A stretch of DNA of 64,000 nt from Halocaridina rubra (taxonomy: Eukaryota; Arthropoda; Malacostraca; Decapoda; Atyidae), in contig JAXCGZ010021127.1 in NCBI GenBank assembly GCA_037179515.1, positions 1-64,000 of the forward strand. The letters run 5' to 3'. The notes under the pieces are model-generated. The model did no database searches and was not told where the DNA came from. It saw only the letters and a list, made by a program, of their open reading frames with translations. Numbering within the stretch: position 1 is the first letter of the stretch; each line of letters begins with the position of its first letter. The position numbers and the translations under genes are program-made. Of this stretch, positions 55,276 through 64,000 are shown in pieces.

Positions 55276-56281
55276 CGTCCCTCTAAACAAGTTCTGGTTC
55301 ACATCTGTGGTCCACCCCCTTCGCAAGTAATCCTCGGCATCGGGGGCAAATTCAACATAAGAGACTACACTCCTGAACCACTGAGATGTTTCCGGTGTAA
55401 AAGATTTGGGCACCACAGAAATACTTGCCATTTCCCAGAGAGATGTTACAATCTGCAGTAGGAGACATTCCACTGACCGCTGCCTCAACAAATTCAAGGC
55501 CAATGAAGCAACAGTTACCAAGTACCCAAACCGTAAAGGAAACCGTCACGCATGGAATAACTGCTGCCCAGAAAGGCTGAAGAGGATTCCTCAAAGAGTC
55601 CCTCCCTCTGCCCCCGTCACCAATCACACCACCCCCAACTTCACCCCATCTCCTCCCCCCACCTCCAATCCTTGGTAAATGCCCCCTCCTGCCCCACTCA
55701 CACCTAACCTCCCCACCCAAAACCCATCACACAACACCAACCCAGCTCCTAACACACAGATCACACCTTCTACAGTTTCCACCCCTACACCAACTCCATT
55801 CACCCCATCACACAACACTCACACTCCTACCATCCCCCCAAACAACACTCAAAACCCTACCATCCCCACACACAACACTCACACCAACACCTCCACCCCA
55901 TGCAACACTCAAACACACAATACAGTCACACGCAACACTCAGACCACACACACGCCCGCTCACCTCACCAGGTCCAGGGACCCTAGACTTAGATCCCATA
56001 CCCCCACACCTCAACAGCCTATCCAGACACCTTCCTCTGCCTCCTCTTCCCAACAGCAAACCCTCTTCACAGTAAACGAGCTCACCAACCTTCTTATTCA
56101 AGCCATACAGGCAGCCGTCCAACTCCTCAATATCAGAGCCACTACTCAAGATACCTACAATCAAGTCGTCGAAGTAGCCCACTCCGTTGTCGCACACGCC
56201 CTCGTCTCCAGAACCCACCACCAGCCTCAACAACCCACCACTCCTACCACCTCCACCTCCTCAAATCATCAAGATGTCTAA
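55276..56281 (+). pseudogene. family B ORF1 (partial)
   Basis: Zinc knuckles: CFRCKRFGHHRNTC (intact CX2CX4HX4C), then a frameshift near 55,450 (HSTDRC), then YPNRKGNRHAWNNCC, where two Cys are lost. A TAA at 55,675-55,677 interrupts SNPW. The remaining 55,679-56,281 is a Pro/Thr/Asn-rich tract with HNTHT-type repeats and a C-terminal conserved part (LTNLLIQAIQAAVQLL). Its stop overlaps the ORF2 start (ATGTCTAA, 56,274-56,281). Confidence 0.88.
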
Positions 56282-59200
56282 TCTCGGGATCCTACACTGG
56301 AACGCCTAGGGTCTCAGACACAAGGTACAACATCTTGAAGGCATTGCCTAGACTGACAACATAGATGTCATCATGGTTCAAGAAACCCTGTGCACAGAGC
56401 AAAGCACTTCAAAAATCTCAGGATACAAAGGATTCTACCAGAACTGGTCTCCAGGGGAGAACAGAGTCAGTGCCACCTTCATCAGGAAAACCCTATCAGC
56501 AAAGGAAATAACCCAACCGATCCACTGCGGCGAAGATGTCCACGTCCTCACTGTTAACATCCAACTTCAGGGCAGCTGCATAGAGCTGTGCAACATTTAC
56601 AGACCACAGGATGGTGGCTTAGACCTGACTACCCTCTTCGGGCTAGCCAGTCATTGTGACTTGGTAATAGGAGGCGACTTCAACGCGCATCATCCAAGAT
56701 TCAGGTATGAGCGCCCCTGTGCTGCAGGCAGACACATCATGAGCCTGCTGAACGACCAAGACGACGTCTCCATTCTCAACAATCATGAGCCAACACATGA
56801 CAGAGGTGGAGTACTGGACATCACCTTTGTCTCCAACTCCTTAACGCAGGATGCCACATGGACAGTTCACCTCCTGGTCACAAACGACTACTATAGGATC
56901 CATCTCACACTGCCAATTCCTGAAATCTTCCAAATCCCTGCTCCTCCCCCTCGATGGAATTTCAAGAAGGCCTACTGGAGCCGATTCCAGGAGCACCTCA
57001 GCAATTGGTTTTCAGCCTACACACCATCCGAAGACATCGACCAAGCAGAGGCTGAGCCAGTCAATGCCCTGCAAGCTGCAGTAAATTCCTCCATCCCCCT
57101 CTGCAAACCAAAACACACCACTCATCGGGACAGAGGGTACTACTGTGACAGAGTTAAAGAACTCAATTACCGGCTCAACATCATCCGGAAAATGCACAGG
57201 AAACGTCGCACTGAAGACTCCTACTACACTCTCCAGGCAGTCAAAGAACATGTCCATGAAGAGACACGCAACATCAAGAGGAAAAAATGGCTAGAATGGT
57301 GTTCCAACCTGGATGCTCACACCTCTGTGGGCCAGATGTGGAGGAGCATTAACTCCTTTGCTAAAGGAAAACCTCCTAAAATCACCCCCCACAGGGATCC
57401 TAGCAGGGCAGCAGAAGAACTCTCCGTCAAATTCACGGATAGAGCAAGCTCCAACCAGCTCCCAATCACCACCAGAACAACTCTTCAGGACCTCAACACT
57501 TTAAGATGGGAAGAAATAGAAGAGCCCTTCAACACTGAAGACAAAACAGATGCTCCATTCTCTCTGACTGAGCTACTAAGAGTAAGAAAAAGCTCTAAGA
57601 ACACAGCCCCAGGTGCCGATAGAATCACAAATACAATGATTCAAAATATGGGGCCCCAAAGGGAGCTTGCTCTACTCTCTCTGATCAATTCTACATACAC
57701 ACGAAGGATCAGACCAACCTCATGGAACAGAGCAGACATTCAGCCCATCCCAAAACCACAGGACCCTGACAACCCTCGCCCCATCTCCCTCCTAAGCTGC
57801 CTGAGCGAGATGGCAGAAAAGATGGTACTTAGCAGAGTCCGCTGAAAATACCCACCCTTCCCAGAAAACATGTTTGCCTACCTGCCTGGCTTAGGCACCT
57901 CAGAATGCATAGCCTCCATGCTATCATTTATCAACAACTGCCGTGAATACATTTTTTTCTAGACCTAGAGAAGGCCTTTGAACTAGCCAATGTGCCGGCA
58001 ATACTCTCAGCTCTCGCTTCAAAGCAGATCAAAGGTAACCTTCTCTCATGGATCAAGCAGAGTCTACAAAACTGTAGTGCATGAGTCAAAGTAGATGGGC
58101 ACTACTCCACCTACAAAAACCATGAAAATGGGACCCCCCAAGGTGGAATCCTTAGCCCCTTCCTCTTTAATTGTCTCATGGAAAAACTCATGGACATCGC
58201 ACTACCACATGGAGCCAAACTCTTCAACTATGCGGATGACTTTGCCCTTGTCACAATAGGAGACAGAAGCTCTAACAAGACACAGTGCTGCCTCACCAAG
58301 ATTCACCAAGCCTCCATCTCCCTTGGAGTTAAAATCAATGCCTGCAAAACCAAGGCCCTTCCCATCCACCAGTGGAGACAAGACACTAATCTGGTCATAG
58401 GTAATGAGCCTGTGGACTGGGTTACCAAACACCAATACCTGGGTGTAATCATCGACAACAGACTAACCTCTGGACCAGAAATTCAACACTTGCGCGACAG
58501 GTGCAGCCAGTGAAAAGCGGTCCTTCGTCGGATGTCAGGCCTCTACGAAGGTGCATCATTTAATGTCCTCAGAAGCTTCTATGTACAAGCCATACGCAGC
58601 CTCATAGACTATGCTTGTCCCACACTCTGGCTACTAACAGACCAACAGTGGGACAAGATAGAAGTAATTCAAAACCACGTCATACGTACCATGCTAGGAG
58701 CCCCCATGTGGACCAAGAGAGAAAACATCAAGATGGAATTGGGACTCATGCCACTCAAACTCAGAGCTCAGCAAACACTGACCCTCTTTGTGGCCAAAAC
58801 CACCACTGCCCAACATAAATGCCTCGCTGGCACAAATCTCCATCTAGCCCTCAATCGCCACCCCAACCACCATCCGAGAACCTGGGCAGCCAAGGTCTGT
58901 GCTAGCCTGCAAGCACTGACAGTCAGGAAGAGCATCCTAGCCAAGATACAGGACACACCGCTTCCTGAATACAGATGCCCACCCCCATGGAATGACCAAC
59001 CACTCGACATAAAGATCGAGCTCCCTGACAACCCCAAAAGCTTGGTAAACCTGCTTGTCTTTAAAAACATATACAAGGACAAAATTCAGAGCTGGAGCAG
59101 GCCAAACTCTCAAGTCTACTACACTGACTGTTCAGTAAATCAAGAAACTGGAGCCTCAGCTGGAAACCACGTCTTATCCTGAAGACTGTCAAACTTCTGC

Positions 59201-59960
59201 TCATCGCTCCAGACTGAGCTTGTTGCCATAGCCAACGCCCTCGACTTCTTCATCCAGCAAGGAGCTGACCATGCCCTAATTCTCTCTGACTCTAAAGGCG
59301 CCTTACAGGCCATCAAGAAACCACTCCTCAGAGACTATGTACGTATCATCACCACCATCCTTAGCCACTACCAGAGGACAACCAGCCTTGGAAAAGCCAT
59401 CACTCTTGCCTGGATACCCAGCCACGTCGGCATCAAGGGAAATGAGGAAGCCGATCAAGCCGCCAAACAAGCCACTCTCAGAGCAGAAATCCAAATATCT
59501 CTGTTTCCTTGGATGCAACAGATAAAAATTAAAGCCACCAAGTCACTCCTTAGCGCCTTAATAACTAAACAAAACCTGTGCACAGACATTGGCTCCCGCT
59601 CCACCTGGTGGTACAAAGCCACCACTGATCTTTAGCGTATCACCCTGCCTAAGAGCCTTCGACAAAGCACGGAGGTCAATGTGTACCATCTGAGACTCGG
59701 GTACAAGTGCACCTGGCAAATAGTGGAGGATATCATCAGGGAATGCACCTGTTGCCAGGTAGCCTCACCACATCCACTGCTCCATTACATCCTCGAATGT
59801 GATTCCTTTTCAGAAATTCGACGGAAAACTGGTGCCCCCGCAACATCCAGCGAAGATCAAAATGCCCTTCATGTTGCTAGCTCCATTATCAGACTAGCAA
59901 CAAACAACTAATTGAACAGTCTACTAAATATCATCAGTCAATACCCTCCACCAAGATAAC
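56274..59960 (+). pseudogene. family B ORF2 (endonuclease, RT, RNase H)
   Basis: Starts MSNLGILHWNA then TAG. The 490-codon frame 56,373-57,845 holds the endonuclease (QETLCTEQS, IGGDFNAHHPRF) whose terminal S-D-H-Y is changed to NDYYRIHL, so the catalytic His is lost. It continues through the spacer and RT to AEKMVLSRVR, where TGA replaces Trp. Then come FLDLEKAFELANVPA (frameshifted), NGTPQGGILSPFLFN, and 58,178-58,513 with FNYADDFALVTIGD. A TGA at 58,511 follows, then 58,532-59,182 (thumb to YYTDCSV; G changed to C). A short deletion and stop near 59,160-59,182 precede the rest of RNase H (LILSDS, GNEEADQAAKQ) and the zinc finger (ECTCCQVASPHPLLHYILEC). Multiply defective. Confidence 0.9.
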
Positions 59961-60282
59961 CATGTAATAACTCTCTCTCACCCCCAAAACAGGAATTCAT
60001 TTAAAGTGTTTGATGTAAACGAATAATCCTCAACTGAATACTTATGCTCTCCATTATCTTTACGTTTTTGCACAACCTCACCTGCGGGTCAAAATAGGAA
60101 AGTCCGATCACCAACAATAACAAGATTTCACCCCACCTCCTCACCAAATAGGAAAGCCCATTTGCCCGCAAGAGCGTATACCATCTACATTAAAAAAAAA
60201 TCTTACCCCACCTGCGGGCCACAAGGGAAGGTCCGCTCACCCTCAAGGGAGAACATAAAAAAAAAAAAAAAATTCAGGTGAC

Positions 60283-61432
60283 TACCCAGTTGCCATAGTG
60301 GTTTCCTAAACAATCAATAATGAAGTGCAAAAAAAAAACACACACAAATAAATCTCTACAATAGTAAAAAAAAAAAAAAATGAAAGAACCACACAACACC
60401 AAGGAGAGAAAAAAATTTTTCAACACCACAGTTCAAACTTAAACATAATGTTGATCTCAATACTTCACCATAAAAGTGACATCAAAATACAATAAAGTGC
60501 AACAGCAGCAAAATGTTGCAAAACAGTGCATGAAACACTGGTAATACAGGGTGGCAGTCGCACCTGCTTAACAGCAATATGCGGCAGTACCTGCGGTTAT
60601 GGTGTAAAGGAAAGGCATGAGCAACAAAGAATTTTACTGACTAGCACCCAGTGCCAGAGAATACAAACAAGTAAAGTATAGCGGTCGTGCCTGCGTATAA
60701 GCGCGTATTTGGCAGTACCCACAAATAAAATGTCGTAAGTAAAATTCTGGAGTGTTGCCAGAAGGGCACAGATCCTATGCAAAATACACCAAAGATAAGC
60801 TAACGACTTACAAGGCAGCCAGATTACACATATCTACTAGTAATGAGAAAATTTATTTTTGAGTGACAACTCAGACAGATGAAGGGCTTAGCCTAGTCTC
60901 ATTAAACGACACCAATGTTTTCCTTCCCAATCTATGAGCAGTCAATGCTTGAATATAAAACTCAATTATAAGCAAAATACATAATACGCTTACTCCCAAT
61001 TTCTAAATCCCAAGGAAATATCAACAATTCTTAATAAGTATCACCCTTTAACGGATATATAGAGCACGAATGCTTTAAAACTCAATCTTATCACACAAAT
61101 AAATGAAATTTTAAATAACATGTCTTCTCGTCAGGCAAAATTTCTTAATTCTTTTACCACATAATCTCATGCAGATTTCCTGAAATTTTGTTTACCACAT
61201 GGTAGACAAGAAAATATTAGTTAACATGATTAATTTTGAAAATAAAAAAAAAATTGTTCTGATCCGCAACATCTCTAGCAATAAAATTTTCGTATGCAGC
61301 CTAAGATTCATTCATTTCAATAATTGAGCCAATGGTAATCGGGCTTCATGTGCAATGTTAAAAGGCAAAATAAAAATAAATTTATCAAAATCAGTCTGTC
61401 AGGTCGGGTCCGTGTTCGGGCGCTAATATTGT
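60283..61432 (-). mobile_element. G2 5' leader
   Basis: Non-coding, colinear with 43,310-44,258 of G1 and containing poly-A/poly-T runs at about 60,370. It lacks the 60-base integrase-derived insert seen in G1. Confidence 0.85.
61408..61425 (-). other. G2 primer-binding site, tRNA-Lys-like
   Basis: Plus-strand GTCCGTGTTCGGGCGCTA matches 16 of 18 bases of the tRNA-Lys 3' end and lies 7 bases from the LTR start at 61,433. Confidence 0.75.
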
Positions 61433-63604
61433 TGTGGGAATGGAGAGTTGTTAAGTTTCTGCTTTACTAGGGCGACTCAAAGTACTGAACTCGGTTAAGA
61501 ACTCACAAACAGACAAAACAGATATTTGTACTATAACACCCCGCCCGTATACCACTATTTGGTTATATGAAACCCAGAATTCAACTTTCTTTTAATTTTG
61601 GAAATACAATGACATTAAAAGAATTGAATTAACTTTTTTAATAAGATTTTATGAAATGCTGCCTCAAATCCCGGAGGTGGTGAGCACGATTTCGTTTCCC
61701 GGCATCACAGATGTATACCAAGACTTCGGCCTCAACTCGACGATTACCTCTGTCACACAGGCAGAGTAAAATAGAGGATACTGCAATTGCAGAAACAGAA
61801 ACGACACACCGTTAATAATGGGAAACAGAAAGCACGAGCACACATATAATGAGTTTCCAATATTATTCTACTGTATGAAAATATATTGGCTAGTCACAGC
61901 TAACCAGAAACATTTATGCTACCGTAAGAGCACACAAACCATTAATTCTTTGCTGGTATTAAAGGAAAACAATTTATTCAAAATAAATGAAGAATAAGCA
62001 AGACAAATACAGTAATGCATGTATTCCTTAAATTGTTGGCAGCCCCAATAGTTGCAATGCTTATCAATGATTTACAATTCATATGGTAAAACACTCTATT
62101 TACGATAAAGGAATAATCTACGAGATAAAAAAAAACAGTATTCATTCACTTTTAGTTATCAAGAACTATTTGCAATGAAAAAGGGGCAAAACCACCATAT
62201 AAAGTATTTGCAACTTATAACTCAAAAGACTTTATCCCCAATATATGAAGAATCAGCAAGATAAATACAGTATGCATTCATTAAATTGTGGTTAACAGGA
62301 AATATCTGCAAAGCAAACAGGGTAAATTTACCTTTTAATTATTTGCATTTTATGGCATAAAACACTCTAGTTAGATGATTATTTACTTGCAATTTATATA
62401 ACAAATAGCTTTATACACGAGTTTTTGACGTAAAACATTTTATTTACGATGATAGAAAAGGGTGAAATTAAATTAGAATTTGTTAGGAGACGGGATAGAT
62501 TTTTACACGGGCTCATAACCAATCTTCAGAGGATGAGATTTTCATTTATCACATTCAGTGAAAGAAACTTCTTAACAATGTATATCAGCTGTAATTTCCT
62601 GGTTAAGGAGTTACGTTTGGCAAGTGAGATTCCCGTTAGGTAATCTACAAAAGTTCGTTTGTATGGGAATGGAATCTGAGGAAATTTTCGTAGGATTTGG
62701 CCAGTAACAAATGTAACTAATTCTCGCAATCCAAATTTGCTTGACCAACGAGCTTTCCCATACACTATCCCTCACCTTGTTTGTGCCAGATGAATTCCTG
62801 TGAGGACGCCACATAAATAAGGTGTGAAATAGGCTTGACTGATGTGGCAAGATATTGCCTCTAGGATGCTTGGCTGCTAAATGAGGATACTTCAATGTCC
62901 CTCCTGGTGATGTAATCTGTAGGATATATTTCCAGAGCAGTAACTGGCTCTTATATCATTTCAGGCCCACTTTAATGGTGGTCCCTGGCAAGCAATTATG
63001 ACAGAGTTGCAAGGGAGAGGCAGTATTTTAGGTGCAAGAAGTATAAGCAAATAATATAAAATGAGAATAATTATGGAAAATTAGGCTACTTGTAAACAAG
63101 CTCTAGAACGTTCTTTGCGTTGTAGGAGACGGAACTTAACTATTCAAATAATAAAGAAGCAACTGAAATGTATCTAGACAGGCTAACGACATAACAGCAA
63201 GGTAAAATTTATAACAAAATTATCAGCAAGAAAAATTTTTATAATATCAAAAATTTATTAGCAAGAGCTATTTTATCATAAGAAAATTGTAAAGAAAATT
63301 TATCTGATAGGCTCGCTGAAGAAAGGGAATGGTAGGAAGACAGCAGTAGGGGGCAGCCTTTATATTGAGATCATACTTGGGGCAGCCTTTATATCGGGAT
63401 CATGTTTTCTACACGTACAAGAATATTAAATAAGATATATTTATAATTAAATATACACTAAAATATAAATTGCAAATAATCAAAATCTGCAAAAGGCAAG
63501 GAGTGGGAATTATTTTTACTTAGAAAAATGACAGTTAAGTTACTAAGTTAACTAATAAGGCATCTAACAGTCTCTGGTGACTTTGAGCAAAACACTTTGT
63601 CACA
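61433..63604 (-). repeat. G2 5' LTR, 2,172 bp
   Basis: TGTGGG...GTCACA. Highly similar to the left LTR 45,526-49,943 once the A insertion is removed. An intact, uninterrupted reference copy of this LTR. Confidence 0.93.
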
Positions 63605-63609
63605 ATGAC
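63605..63609. repeat. G2 target-site duplication, right (ATGAC)
   Basis: Pairs with 45,521-45,525; the base before it is the terminal A of the LTR. Confidence 0.85.
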
Positions 63610-64000
63610 TTTTACCTGTTTCTCGAATTTCCAATTTGCTTGACCAACGAGCTTTAACATACACTATCTCTCACCTTGTTTGTGCCAGATGGGTTCCTGT
63701 GAAGACACTATGTAAATAAGGTTTGAAGTAAGCTTGACCTCTGAAGTGAGATCTTGCCTCTGGGATGTTTGGCTGCCAATTGAGGACGATTCAATGTCCC
63801 TCCTGGTGAAGTAATCTGTATGATATATATGCAGAGCAGTAACTCTTTCATATATAATTCGAGGGCTACTGTAGTGGTGGTCCTTTGCAGGCAATTATGG
63901 CAGAGATGCAAGGGAGAGACAGTATTTTAGGAGTAACAAGCGGAAGCAAATAAAAAAAAACAATAATTATTATGGGCAAAATAGTTCCTGGCGAACAATC
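63605..64000 (-). repeat. G1 5' LTR, continuation (cut by window end)
   Basis: Continues from 45,525: TTTACCTGTTTCTCGAATT and GCTTGACCAACGAGCTTTAAC follow the position at which the first part stopped, by comparison with 28,270-28,340. GGGAGAGACAGTATTTTAGG at about 63,910 is the usual landmark. Confidence 0.88.

Larger units (their letters stand above)
55276..60271 (+). mobile_element. family B copy inserted in the G2 leader, 5'-truncated in ORF1
   Basis: Starts within ORF1 (PSKQVLVHICGPPPSQV) and ends in a 3' UTR with hairpin units and an A-tail at 60,254-60,272. Target duplication: GTGAC at 55,271-55,275 and 60,278-60,282, extendable with mismatches to about 11 bases. It splits the ACCATGG repeat region of the G2 leader. 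Confidence 0.92.

Noticed and set aside
61408..61425. Similarity of the primer site to that of lentiviruses
   Set aside because: It only reflects shared use of a tRNA-Lys primer; all coding domains are Ty3/gypsy-like and there is no env-like frame.

Overview
This is eukaryotic repeat DNA in which I can support no host gene. Almost every coding stretch is a retroelement fragment, mostly broken by stops and frameshifts. Low GC, (TA)n and (AAT)n tracts, several non-LTR families, BEL/Pao and Ty3/gypsy relatives suggest an invertebrate; from memory of similar proteins I lean to an arthropod, perhaps a decapod crustacean. That placement is inference. Family names used here: A = CR1/L2-like non-LTR element (endonuclease + RT, no RNase H, 14-nt tandem 3' tail); B = I-group-like non-LTR element (zinc-knuckle ORF1; ORF2 with endonuclease, RT, RNase H); C = another CR1/jockey-like element; G = a Ty3/gypsy-like LTR element with 2.17-kb LTRs and integrase encoded before RT (Gmr1-like order).

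Layout. 1-5.1 kb: end of a G LTR, an A copy, A 5' fragments, a small LTR with a polypurine tract, AT-rich tandem repeats, a truncated B copy with an open RNase H frame, and a long TA tract. 5.1-14.6 kb: a B copy (minus) split by an insertion carrying another B piece and element C, then three A pieces head to tail. 14.8-18.3 kb: a decayed gene for a large zinc-finger/PIN-FEN-like nuclease protein, bracketed by a perfect 17-bp inverted pair, so possibly a DNA transposon. 18.5-20.3 kb: a lone G LTR. 20.96-26.97 kb: a BEL/Pao element whose DUF1758/protease region is interrupted by a long A copy with an 8-bp target duplication.

26.97-64 kb is a nest of two G elements, both on the minus strand. G1 starts at 26,971 inside the BEL element and runs past the window end. 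It carries a tRNA-derived SINE, a near full-length B copy, a short B copy and an A copy. G2 (45,526-63,604, 5-bp duplication ATGAC) sits inside the right LTR of G1 and carries an A copy in its left LTR and a B copy in its leader. Relative ages can be read from the nesting: BEL, then G1, then G2, then the A and B copies inside G2.

Most notable: (1) the PR-IN-RT-RH order in both G copies; (2) the 17-bp inverted pair around the PIN/FEN-like pseudogene; (3) template-switch scars, including a perfect 25-bp inverted repeat at the RT catalytic box of G2 and a 60-nt patch of integrase sequence in the G1 leader; (4) an exact 84-bp in-frame duplication of a zinc knuckle in a B ORF1; (5) arrays of small hairpins in both UTRs of family B.
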